From Thermohalobaculum sp039817245 (GTDB lineage Bacteria; Pseudomonadota; Alphaproteobacteria; Rhodobacterales; Rhodobacteraceae), in assembly GCA_039817245.1 (NCBI GenBank), contig JBCBWF010000110.1, forward strand, positions 1 to 13,074: a stretch of DNA of 13,074 nt, given 5' to 3'. The translations under genes were made by a program, and so were the position numbers. Positions 1 to 6,156 of this stretch are shown here, one piece after another. Position 1 is the stretch's first letter; each line of letters opens with the position of its first letter. The notes under the pieces are model-generated. The model was not told where the DNA came from. It searched no databases and saw only the letters and a program-made list of their open reading frames with translations.

Positions 1-248
1 CGGTGATGTCGAGCCGGGTGACCACGAAGCCGCGATCGGGCGTGGGGTGGCGCGAGACCGAATACCACCGCCCGTCCGTGTGCTCGAGCCCGAGATCTCC
101 GAGCGCGTACGCGCCACCGGGCGGCGGCGCTGCGGCGAGGCGGAGCCCCATCGCTTCGAGTTCGAGCACACGGACGGGCGGTGGTATTCGGTCTCGCGCC
201 ACCCCACGCCCGATCGCGGCTTCGTGGTCACCCGGCTCGACATCACCG
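1..248. repeat. Fold-back inverted repeat at the left end
   Basis: Bases 1-87 are the exact reverse complement of bases 162-248, with 74 bases (88-161) between the arms. The right arm lies inside the PAS-to-HisKA coding stretch of the kinase and reads as normal protein (DGRWYSVSRH...LDIT). The left arm makes no sense in that frame. The simplest reading is that the left arm is a chimeric fold-back created during amplification or assembly, so genuine sequence begins near base 88. A real inverted duplication is possible but less likely, because the other end of the window shows the same kind of structure. Confidence 0.9.
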
Positions 249-1012
249 ATGCCAAGCGCGCAGAGGCCGAGCTCGTGCGCCAGCGCGAGCTTCTGCACCA
301 GAGCGAGAAGCTCTCCGCGCTCGGCGAGTTGCTGGCGGGCGTGGCGCATGAGCTGAACAACCCCCTTTCCATCGTGGTCGGCCATTCGCTGATGCTTTTC
401 GAGGAGGCGGCCGAGCCCCGCCTCGCGGCGCGCATCGCCAAGATTCACACCGCCGCCGAGCGCTGCGGACGGATCGTGCGCACCTTCCTCGCCATGGCCC
501 GCCAGCGCCCGGCAAGGCTCGAGACGGTCGCGCTCGACGAGCTCGTGGAGACCGCGCTCGACATCGCGGGCTACGGGCTGCGCACGACGGGCACAACCAT
601 CGAGCTCGACTTCGCGCCGGACCTGCCGCCCGTGATGGCCGATCCGGACCAGCTTGTGCAGGTCTTCGCGAACCTCCTCGTCAATGCCGAGCACGCGCTC
701 GCCGGGCGCGGGGAGGCGGGCCGGCTCTCCATCGCCACGCGGCTCAGCGACGGCGATGTGGAGGTGAGCCTCAGCGACAACGGCCCCGGCATCCCCGCCT
801 CGATCCGCGGGCGGATCTTCGAGCCCTTCTTCACCACCAAGGATGTGGGCGACGGCACCGGCATCGGCCTCGCCTTCTGCCACCGGGTGATCGGCAGCCA
901 TGGCGGGCGGATCGCTGTCGCCGAAACGCCGGGGGGCGGGGCGCGCTTCATCATCCGCCTCGCCGCCGCCGAGCTCACCAGCCAGAACGCGCGCAGGAGT
1001 GCGACCGGATGA
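89..1012 (+). CDS. Sensor histidine kinase, PAS-HisKA-HATPase, 5'-truncated
   Basis: This is the C-terminal part of a two-component sensor kinase that autophosphorylates on histidine and should phosphorylate the response regulator encoded next. The visible protein starts in the last strands of a PAS domain (DGRWYSVSRHPTPDRGF...LDITDAKRAEAEL) and continues through a short coiled linker. The HisKA H-box follows (SALGELLAGVAHELNNPLS, phospho-His codon at 347-349). The catalytic ATPase domain shows an N-box (FANLLVNAEHAL), G1 (DNGPGIP), F-box (FEPFFTTK) and G2 (GTGIGLAF), so it looks fully active. No membrane segment is visible in the retained part. The ATG at 47 lies in the artefactual inverted repeat and is rejected as a start; the true start is off the window. 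The stop overlaps the regulator's start (ATGA, 1009-1012), which indicates translational coupling. The signal sensed cannot be told. Confidence 0.9.
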   Translation, partial: PEISERVRATGRRRCGEAEPHRFEFEHTDGRWYSVSRHPTPDRGFVVTRLDITDAKRAEAELVRQRELLHQSEKLSALGELLAGVAHELNNPLSIVVGHSLMLFEEAAEPRLAARIAKIHTAAERCGRIVRTFLAMARQRPARLETVALDELVETALDIAGYGLRTTGTTIELDFAPDLPPVMADPDQLVQVFANLLVNAEHALAGRGEAGRLSIATRLSDGDVEVSLSDNGPGIPASIRGRIFEPFFTTKDVGDGTGIGLAFCHRVIGSHGGRIAVAETPGGGARFIIRLAAAELTSQNARRSATG

Positions 1013-1755
1013 CCGCGCCCGACCCCACCGATCAGCCGCATGTGATCGTCTGCGACGACGAGCAGGATGTGCGCGAGATGCTGAGCGAGTATCTCGAACG
1101 CCGCGGCTTCCGGATCAGCACCGCCGGCACCGCCGCGGCGATGCGCGCGCGCCTGGCCGAAGGCGCGGCGGATGCGGTGCTGCTCGACATCAAGATGCCG
1201 GGGGAGGACGGGCTGAGCGCGCTGCGCGGCCTGCGCGCCACCAGCGATATCCCCGTGATCATGCTGACGGCGACAGCGGAGGTGGTGGACCGGATCCTCG
1301 GCCTCGAGATGGGCGCCGATGATTACCTCGCCAAACCGGTCGATCTGCGCGAGCTCGAGGCGCGGCTGAAGAGCGTCCTGCGCCGCTCGGTGCGCAGCGC
1401 CGAGGGGCCCGCGGGCGAGGCGCCGCACTGCGGCGAGGACGGCCGGCGCGGGCGTGTGCCCTTCGGGCCCTGCACGCTCGATCTCGACGCCGCCCTCCTC
1501 TTCGATGCCGAGGGCGGCGAGATCGCCATCACCGCGATGGAATTCAGCCTGCTCCGCGTCTTCGCCGAGAACCGCGGCCGGGTGCTCAACCGCGATCAGC
1601 TGCTCGAACAGGCGCATGACCGGAGCTGGGACCCGTTCGACCGCTCGATCGACATCCGGATCTCCCGCCTGCGCCGCAAGATCGAGCCCAACGCCGCGAA
1701 ACCCGAGGTGATCCGCACGGTGCGCGGCGTGGGCTACATCTTCGGGGAACGCTGA
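1009..1755 (+). CDS. OmpR/PhoB-family response regulator
   Basis: A DNA-binding response regulator of 248 residues, cognate to the overlapping upstream kinase. The receiver domain (about 10-125) has the acidic pair D16/D17, the phospho-acceptor D60 (LLDIKMPGEDG), T87 and K109 (AKPVDL), so every receiver catalytic residue is present. A roughly 25-residue polar linker leads to a winged-helix domain (about 150-248) with the usual OmpR signatures: EFSLLRVFAENRGRVLNRDQLL, then RSIDIRISRLRRKI as recognition helix, then IRTVRGVGYIF. An AGGAG Shine-Dalgarno at 995-999 lies 9 bases before the ATG, supporting this start. The target genes are unknown. The family normally binds direct repeats near its own and nearby promoters, but none could be assigned here because the operon start is outside the window. 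Confidence 0.95.
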   Translation: MTAPDPTDQPHVIVCDDEQDVREMLSEYLERRGFRISTAGTAAAMRARLAEGAADAVLLDIKMPGEDGLSALRGLRATSDIPVIMLTATAEVVDRILGLEMGADDYLAKPVDLRELEARLKSVLRRSVRSAEGPAGEAPHCGEDGRRGRVPFGPCTLDLDAALLFDAEGGEIAITAMEFSLLRVFAENRGRVLNRDQLLEQAHDRSWDPFDRSIDIRISRLRRKIEPNAAKPEVIRTVRGVGYIFGER

Positions 1756-1840
1756 CGCTCAAAGCGCGCAATTTGCCCTGCCGGCCGAGGGCCGGGCGCG
1801 CCGGCGAAGCTGGGGCCATCCGCTCGACGAATGCCGCAGG

Positions 1841-1919
1841 CATGAGGAGAGCGCAGGAGAGCATCGCAGCGCGCAGCGCTGCGATTCCGTTTGGGAGGCT
1901 TCTGGATCCGTGGGAGAGG
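1841..1919 (-). other. CUCC-rich tail downstream of the DUF1127 gene, possible sRNA region
   Basis: Read on the DUF1127 coding strand, the sequence just after its stop carries four pyrimidine motifs complementary to Shine-Dalgarno sequences: CCTCTCCC (1912-1919), GCCTCCC (1893-1899), CTCTCCTG (1854-1861) and CTCTCCTC (1844-1851). A 10-bp hairpin (1863-1885) sits among them and another, with 6-bp arms, covers the stop codon (1918-1936). Published work in Rhodobacter sphaeroides describes CcsR small RNAs with CUCCUCCC motifs processed from the transcript of a DUF1127 gene. The resemblance here is in layout and motif only. The + strand reading, two AGGAGAGC direct repeats, is an alternative explanation. 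Confidence 0.25.
1863..1893 (+). terminator. Possible terminator hairpin after the kinase/regulator operon
   Basis: A 10-bp perfect stem (1863-1872 with 1876-1885) encloses a 3-base loop and is followed by a short T-containing tail (TCCGTTT). It lies 108 bases after the regulator stop and between convergent genes, so it could stop transcription from the plus strand. The T-tract is weak, so the call is tentative. The same hairpin would also form in the 3' tail of a minus-strand DUF1127 transcript. Confidence 0.4.
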
Positions 1920-1927
1920 CCGCGGCC

Positions 1928-2152
1928 TCAGCGGCCGATCTGGTCGCGGTAGAGGCCGAGATCCTTCAGGATCCGGTCGTCGAGCCGGCGCAACTCGTCG
2001 TAGCCCAGCCCGCCTGTCGCGCGGCGCTCCGTCGCCCGTGCCTCACGGCCCTCGAAGACTGCCGCCAGCGTCGCCGCCACCTCCTGAACCGCGCGCCGCG
2101 CAAGGCCCATAACGCCGTCATTGCTGCGGTATCCGCTCGTCATATCGGTCAT
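1928..2152 (-). CDS. DUF1127 (YjiS-like) small protein
   Basis: A 74-residue basic small protein. Its C-terminal third, GYDELRRLDDRILKDLGLYRDQIGR, is the DUF1127 signature (leucine/arginine helix, then D-x-x-LxDLGL-x-RxxI). The N-terminal part forms an amphipathic helix (GLARRAVQEVAATLAAVFEGREARATERR). The start is set at the ATG at 2150-2152 because GAGGAG lies 8 bases upstream on the same strand. A further upstream in-frame ATG (2201-2203) would add 17 residues of low-complexity character and place the ribosome site inside the gene. DUF1127 proteins in alphaproteobacteria are often stress-induced, and some influence RNA turnover or phosphate and carbon metabolism; which applies here is unknown. 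The gene is monocistronic and divergent from the small ORF at 2535. Confidence 0.85.
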   Translation of the reverse strand: MTDMTSGYRSNDGVMGLARRAVQEVAATLAAVFEGREARATERRATGGLGYDELRRLDDRILKDLGLYRDQIGR

Positions 2153-2234
2153 AACTCGAACTCCTCGTTCAAACGCGAACCCGTCCTTCCGGGTCCGATA
2201 CACTCATCAAAGCCTTGCGTGCGATCCTGCCCGG

Positions 2235-2259
2235 AAGGCGCCCCGACACCCTGCGTTCC
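2235..2259 (-). promoter_or_regulatory. Weak EcfG-type promoter candidate upstream of DUF1127
   Basis: On the minus strand GGAAC (2259-2255) is followed after 16 bases by CCTT (2238-2235), one mismatch from the alphaproteobacterial GSR consensus GGAAC-N16/17-CGTT. It would start transcription around 2228, leaving a leader of roughly 75 bases before the DUF1127 ATG. Control by the GSR sigma factor would fit a stress-related small protein. A single-mismatch match can occur by chance in GC-rich DNA, so this is a suggestion only. Confidence 0.3.
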
Positions 2260-2295
2260 CGCAAGAGACGCCACCCAATTACAGGGCGTCGGGGC
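2240..2295. repeat. Long inverted repeat with 14-bp arms
   Basis: Arms 2240-2253 and 2282-2295 are complementary over 14 positions with one mismatch (A2248 against C2287), which becomes a G-U pair if the minus strand is transcribed. The 28-base loop contains the GGAAC of the candidate DUF1127 promoter. It could be a structured leader RNA, a transcription attenuator or an operator; the sequence alone does not decide. Confidence 0.6.
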
Positions 2296-2534
2296 CGCCC
2301 CGTGGCCTTCTTGCCCCGGGACGAGACCAACATGCTCTGTCCCCTTTTCAGACGGATTTCAGCCCAACGCCTTCCGTGTTTCAGTTGTATCCGTGATGAC
2401 CTCACCCGGTATGCGCCGGAACTTGGCGCGAGAACGTGAAGACTGTCACAGGCCGATGCACAAAAACGCGTCACGAAGATGCATTGCCCGTTACGAAGGC
2501 CCTACAGGAGGGCCGGGTTCGAGGAGTGAAGAGA

Positions 2535-2711
2535 ATGGCCCATCAGACCGGCACTGCCGCCCGCCCCGCCCGTGCGCAGAGCGAGCGCCCGGTGCTGCTT
2601 TCGGAGGCCGGCGCCGAGCAGAGCGCGGCCGAGCCCGTCCCGGGCGCCCCGCGCGGGCGTGCCTGGCAGACGGAGCTCTCCGATACCGAGGTCATGATGC
2701 TCATGACCTGA
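2535..2711 (+). CDS. Probable small protein of unknown function (58 aa)
   Basis: A short ORF with good translation signals: GAGGAG (2521-2526) ends 8 bases before the ATG, and third codon positions are mostly G/C as in neighbouring genes. The protein begins MAHQTGTAARPARAQSERP, is Ala/Pro/Glu-rich and probably disordered, and ends in a distinct segment, AWQTELSDTEVMMLMT, with a methionine-rich acidic tail. No signal peptide or membrane segment is visible and I do not recognise a family. An in-frame ATG at 2436 exists but lacks a ribosome site and adds a non-coding-looking stretch. The start of the following dioxygenase gene is 148 bases away, so co-transcription is possible but unproven. It could still be a chance ORF. 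Confidence 0.5.
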   Translation: MAHQTGTAARPARAQSERPVLLSEAGAEQSAAEPVPGAPRGRAWQTELSDTEVMMLMT

Positions 2712-2859
2712 CCCGCCCGGCCGCGCCGCCGCAGCCTTCGCCGCAGCGCCGATCCGGCCCGCCGGCACGCGCGGAAAGCATTGCCTGCACCGCATCTTTC
2801 CGGTCACCATGGCGCCGGGGGTGCCCGCATCGGCGCCGACCGACCAGCGGATGCGCAAG

Positions 2860-3786
2860 ATGACGGCGACACCTGACCGGCTCGAGACCGAGCCCCTTCA
2901 CCCGGCTTTCGGGGTGACGATCGCGAATGTCGATCTCTCGGCCATGCTGGCCGATAGGGAGGCGGGCGCCGCAACCTTCGCCCGCCTGCGCGACGCGTTC
3001 GAGCGCCATTCCGTGCTGCTCCTGCCCGACCAGACGCTCACCCCCGAGGAACACCTCGCCTTTGCCCGGCTCTGGGGCCCGATCGAGGACCGCGAGGCCG
3101 ACACGCGCGCGAAGGGCGAGGCTTTCGCGATCCCGCAGGTCTCCAATCGCCGTGCCGAAGGCGGGGTGGTGGCGCCCGATGCGCTGCACAGCCTCAACCT
3201 CCAGGCCAACCAGCTCTGGCACACGGACAGCACCTTCCTGCCGACCCCGGCGCTCGCCAATATCCTCATCGCGCGCACGGTGCCGAGCGAGGGGGGAGAG
3301 ACCGAGCTCGCCTCCACACGTGCCGCCTGGGCCGCGATGCCGGAGGATCTGAAGACCGAACTGCGCGACACCGTGTTCTGGCACCGCTACGCCCATTCGC
3401 GCGCACAGATCTCGCCGGAGCTCGCGCGCCTGCCGATGTTCTCGCGCTGGGCGGACCGGCCCTGGCGCGCGGTCTGGACCAACCCGGTGACGGGCGAGGA
3501 GGCGCTCTACATCGCCAGCCATGCCTTCCGCGTGGAGGGGCTCAGCGATGCGGAGGCCGCGACGCTGATCGGCGATCTCATCGCCTTCGCCACCGCTCCC
3601 GCCTATGTCTACACCCATCGCTGGCGCCCGGGCGACGTCATGGTGTTCGATGAACGCGCCACGCTCCATCGCGGCCGCCCCTGGCCGCTGCAGGAGGAGC
3701 GCACGCTCTCCAGCCTCTGCGTCAGCGCCGGGCCCGATGACGGGCTTGCCAGCATCCGCCCCCCCGCCCGCGTCGCCGACGCCTGA
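2860..3786 (+). CDS. TfdA/TauD-family Fe(II)/2-oxoglutarate dioxygenase
   Basis: A cytoplasmic non-haem iron oxygenase that should couple 2-oxoglutarate decarboxylation to hydroxylation of a small organic substrate. With the start at 2860 it has 308 residues (TauD 283, TfdA 287). The iron triad is visible as H121 and D123 (NQLWHTDSTF) and H270 (ATLHRG). R281 matches the 2-oxoglutarate-binding arginine (R266 of TauD). Several blocks resemble TfdA more than TauD: ISN-like QVSNR, ASHAFRVEGL and YVYTHRWRPGDVMVFDER. The second arginine, which contacts the substrate acid group in TauD (R270), aligns with S285, so taurine or 2,4-D are unlikely substrates. No strong ribosome site marks the start. In-frame ATGs at 2809 and 2851 are alternatives; 2860 aligns best with the TauD N-terminus. 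The substrate is unknown. Confidence 0.88.
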   Translation: MTATPDRLETEPLHPAFGVTIANVDLSAMLADREAGAATFARLRDAFERHSVLLLPDQTLTPEEHLAFARLWGPIEDREADTRAKGEAFAIPQVSNRRAEGGVVAPDALHSLNLQANQLWHTDSTFLPTPALANILIARTVPSEGGETELASTRAAWAAMPEDLKTELRDTVFWHRYAHSRAQISPELARLPMFSRWADRPWRAVWTNPVTGEEALYIASHAFRVEGLSDAEAATLIGDLIAFATAPAYVYTHRWRPGDVMVFDERATLHRGRPWPLQEERTLSSLCVSAGPDDGLASIRPPARVADA

Positions 3787-3940
3787 GGCGGCGGGCGCCT
3801 CGGGGCCCTCACTCCTCCCCCCGTCTCGACATCCCCGTCTCGACGCCGCCGCGCCGGGCCGCTATGCGTGCCGCCATGCGCGATCCGGCCGGACACGCCG
3901 CAGGCCGGGCGCCCCCCACCGCATCGCAGGAGCCGCCCCG

Positions 3941-4918
3941 ATGAACGCACAGGACTTTCTGATGCTCCGCAACGGCCTCCTGGCGCGGCTCGGCTTCTAT
4001 CCGCGCTGGGACCGCCGCTCCAACCCCTTCCGCCTGCCCGCCAGCGCGCGACGCGAAGGCGCGCGCGCAGGCATGGCCATCGCCACGGTGATCAAGGACG
4101 AGGCGCCCTATCTCGAGGAATGGATCGAGTTCCACGCCATGCTCGGCGTGCGCGCCTTCTACATCTACGACAACGGCTCCACCGATGGCGGCCCCGCGCT
4201 GCTCGCCGAGGGCGGCTGGAGCGCCGAGGTCAAATGCCTCGACTGGATCAGCTTCGACGGCATCCGCTCCACCCAGCTCCTCGCCTTCGCCCATGCGCTC
4301 GCCAATTACGGCGCCGACTACCGCTGGTTCGCGCTGACGGATGTGGACGAGTTCATCCTCCCCGCGGACGGCGAGAGCCTGCCGGACACGATGGAGCAGT
4401 TCGCCCATCTGCCGGGGCTGAGCCTGCCCTGGCTCTCCTTCGGCACCAACGGGCACCGGAGCCGGCCGGAGGGGTTGGTGATCGAGAACTATACAGAGCG
4501 CGCCGCCTTCCCGCCCGATCCGCGCCAGTTCTCGCTTCTGCGCCACAAATCCATCCTCGACCCGCTGGCCGTCGACATCGTGGGCTGCCACAGCGTGGGC
4601 TTCCGCGAGCACGGGCATCTGATGTTCAACGAGGCCGGCGAGACGGTGCGCCCCTGGGAGGCGCGCAAACCAGGCTTCAGCCGCGCGGAGAAGCTGCGGC
4701 TCAACCACTACTACACGCGCTCCGAAGCGGAACTCGCCGCCAAGCTCGCCAAGGGCCGCGTCTCGCTCAACGGGGCGCGGAGCGACACAACCTATGACCG
4801 GCGCGCCCAGCAATACGCGGTGGCGACCGAGCGCGACGAGAGCGCGCTGCGCTTCGTGCCCGCCCTCAAGGCCCGCATCGCCGCGCGCCGCCAGCGCGCC
4901 GCCGCGGCCGGCCGCTGA
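3941..4918 (+). CDS. GT92/GT2-like glycosyltransferase family protein
   Basis: A 325-residue protein of the family with a GT-A fold annotated as glycosyltransferase 92 or Glyco_tranf_2_4. Key blocks are AIATVIKDEAPYLEEWIEFHAMLGVRAFYIYDNGSTD (residues 46-82), the nucleotide-sugar side, and WFALTDVDEFILP, whose DVD (134-136) is the metal-binding DxD motif. C-terminal blocks include RHKSI, a HSVGF stretch and LRLNHYYTRSEAELAAKLAKGR, also typical of these bacterial proteins. There is no signal peptide or membrane helix, so it should act at the cytoplasmic face. AGGAG at 3928-3932, 8 bases before the ATG, fixes the start; the reading frame stays open upstream to 3605 but overlaps the dioxygenase gene. 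Donor and acceptor are unknown. A role in surface polysaccharide is likely by family, but the neighbouring genes do not prove it. Confidence 0.87.
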   Translation: MNAQDFLMLRNGLLARLGFYPRWDRRSNPFRLPASARREGARAGMAIATVIKDEAPYLEEWIEFHAMLGVRAFYIYDNGSTDGGPALLAEGGWSAEVKCLDWISFDGIRSTQLLAFAHALANYGADYRWFALTDVDEFILPADGESLPDTMEQFAHLPGLSLPWLSFGTNGHRSRPEGLVIENYTERAAFPPDPRQFSLLRHKSILDPLAVDIVGCHSVGFREHGHLMFNEAGETVRPWEARKPGFSRAEKLRLNHYYTRSEAELAAKLAKGRVSLNGARSDTTYDRRAQQYAVATERDESALRFVPALKARIAARRQRAAAAGR

Positions 4919-5016
4919 GCGCAAAGCGGGGCACGTGCCGGCCGCCGGCCCCGCCCGACCCTCCGCACAGGCTCGTTCCACGGCCACAGGCTCCACGGCA
5001 GCGGCCGGTCGACTCG

Positions 5017-5047
5017 GCTTTTTCCCGGCCGCAGGCAGGGAAAAAGC
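5017..5047. terminator. Hairpin with T/A-rich stem after the glycosyltransferase gene
   Basis: GCTTTTTCCC (5017-5026) pairs perfectly with GGGAAAAAGC (5038-5047) around an 11-base loop. It lies about 100 bases past the glycosyltransferase stop and 140 bases before the transglutaminase start. The T-run is in the stem rather than behind it, so classic intrinsic termination is uncertain, but it is the strongest secondary structure seen in this 269-bp gap. The rest of the gap shows no coding signal. Confidence 0.4.
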
Positions 5048-5187
5048 GCAGAACGCACCGCGGCGGAGCCGTGGTTCCGCTCAGGAGGCCCCGTTTCCTG
5101 CGCCCTGCCCCGGAATGCCGGTTGCCAGCGCCCGCCTGCGGGTCTAGGCCCCGGGCTTCGCCAGAATCGGACCCGAGGAGGGGACCC

Positions 5188-6003
5188 ATGCGGATCAAGC
5201 TGGGCTGCGAGCTGACCTACGCCCTGCCGAACGCCACGCCGATGATCGTGATGCTGAACGTCCACTATTCGCGCGTCGGCTTCTTCGAGCAGCCGGACCG
5301 GCTCGTCACCAGCCCGGCCGTGCCGATCGAGAGCTATCGCGACAGCTTCGGCAACTGGTGCAACCGCCTCGTCGCCCCCGCCGGTCAATTCACCCTCGGC
5401 ACGGACGGGGTGATCGTGGATGACGGTCTGCCCGACCCGGTGGGGCACGACGCCGAGCAGCACCCGGTCGAGATCCTGCCGCCCGATGCGCTTCTCTACC
5501 TCCTCGGCTCGCGCTACTGCGAGACCGACCGGCTGATGCAGGAGGCCTGGCAGCTCTTCGGCCAAACCCCGCCGGGCTGGGCGCGGGTACAGGCGATCTG
5601 CGACTTCGTCCACGAGCACATCACCTTCGGCTACGCCCATTCGCGCGCCACCCGCACCGCCCATGAGGCCTATGCCGAGCGCGTGGGCGTCTGCCGCGAC
5701 TACACGCATCTGGCCGTCACCTTCTGCCGCTGTCTCAACATCCCGGCGCGCTACTGCACGGGCTATGTGAGCGATATCGGCCAGCCGCCGCCCTATGCGC
5801 CGATGGATTTCGCCGCCTGGATGGAGGTCTATCTCGGCGGGCGCTGGTGGACCTTCGATCCGCGCAACAACGACACCCGGATCGGGCGGGTGCTGATCGC
5901 GCATGGCCGCGACGCCGCGGATGTGCCGCTGACCCACACCTTCGGGCCGAACACCCTCACCGGCTTCCGCGTCTGGATCGACGAACTGGCCGCCACGGCC
6001 TGA
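5188..6003 (+). CDS. Transglutaminase-like family protein, catalytic His position altered
   Basis: A 271-residue protein with an N-terminal beta domain (about 1-100; MRIKLGCELTYALPNATPMIVMLNV) and a transglutaminase-like core with papain-type fold (about 130-235). The nucleophile block is clear: YAERVGVCRDYTHLAVTFCRCLNIPARYCTGY, with C169. The third triad residue is D224 (WWTFDPRNN). At the usual HAW position the sequence is MDFAAWMEVYL, so A209 stands where the catalytic His is expected. Some related bacterial proteins also seem to vary there. There is no signal peptide. A strong AGGAG-GGGG site (5176-5183) precedes the ATG. Family members cleave or link peptides, often next to proteasome-like or ATP-grasp genes; no such partner is present here. 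It stands alone, convergent with the globin-like gene. The substrate is unknown. Confidence 0.88.
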   Translation: MRIKLGCELTYALPNATPMIVMLNVHYSRVGFFEQPDRLVTSPAVPIESYRDSFGNWCNRLVAPAGQFTLGTDGVIVDDGLPDPVGHDAEQHPVEILPPDALLYLLGSRYCETDRLMQEAWQLFGQTPPGWARVQAICDFVHEHITFGYAHSRATRTAHEAYAERVGVCRDYTHLAVTFCRCLNIPARYCTGYVSDIGQPPPYAPMDFAAWMEVYLGGRWWTFDPRNNDTRIGRVLIAHGRDAADVPLTHTFGPNTLTGFRVWIDELAATA

Positions 6004-6089
6004 GCCGCGCGACCTGGCGCCCCTCAACCGATCTCGCCGAGCGGAGCGCCTCGCTTGCAGCGCCCGCGCACGGCATGCTGGCCCGTCGC

Positions 6090-6126
6090 GGGCCCCGCTT
6101 CTCTCGGGGCCCGCTTCTCTCGGGGC
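6090..6126. terminator. GC hairpin and 16-bp tandem duplication between convergent genes
   Basis: GGGCCCCG (6090-6097) pairs with CGGGGCCC (6105-6112) around a 7-base CTTCTCT loop. A 16-bp unit (6095-6110) is exactly repeated directly behind it (6111-6126), so a second, weaker hairpin can form. The site lies between the converging transglutaminase and globin-like genes, where a bidirectional terminator is expected. There is no T-run, so the mechanism may not be intrinsic. Confidence 0.45.
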
Positions 6127-6156
6127 GCGGACGGCGGTGGCGATCCGGCGGTTGGC

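Larger units (their letters stand above)
2153..2534. other. Divergent intergenic region of 382 bp
   Basis: This stretch separates the DUF1127 gene (minus) from the small ORF (plus) and must hold the promoters for both. It is visibly less GC-rich than its surroundings and has no convincing coding frame. It contains the long inverted repeat at 2240-2295 and one weak EcfG-like promoter candidate facing DUF1127. No tRNA, riboswitch or transposon end was recognised. No good sigma-70 match was found facing the plus-strand ORF. Confidence 0.6.

Noticed and set aside
47..88. ATG at 47 as the start of the first kinase
   Set aside because: It lies in the left-end inverted repeat, which copies 162-248 in reverse. 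The residues encoded before about base 89 do not belong to the PAS domain.
571..1617. Long minus-strand ORF opposite the kinase/regulator genes
   Set aside because: High-GC shadow frame. The plus-strand frames contain clear kinase and receiver motifs, while this translation has no recognisable domain.
1910..2863. Plus-strand ORF of 317 codons across the DUF1127 gene and the intergenic region
   Set aside because: It runs antisense to the DUF1127 gene and through non-coding sequence, with mixed composition and no domain.
3809..4996. Minus-strand ORF of 395 codons opposite the glycosyltransferase
   Set aside because: Shadow of the plus-strand gene, which has a DxD motif and a ribosome site. 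The antisense protein is low-complexity Ala/Gly/Arg/His.
5052..5078. Minus-strand GGAAC-N18-CGTT as an EcfG promoter
   Set aside because: The spacer is 18 rather than 16-17, and no minus-strand gene lies downstream; it would only make RNA antisense to the glycosyltransferase gene.
4792..6027. Minus-strand ORF of 411 codons opposite the transglutaminase gene
   Set aside because: No conserved motif; the plus strand carries the Cys/Asp blocks of a known family and a strong ribosome site.
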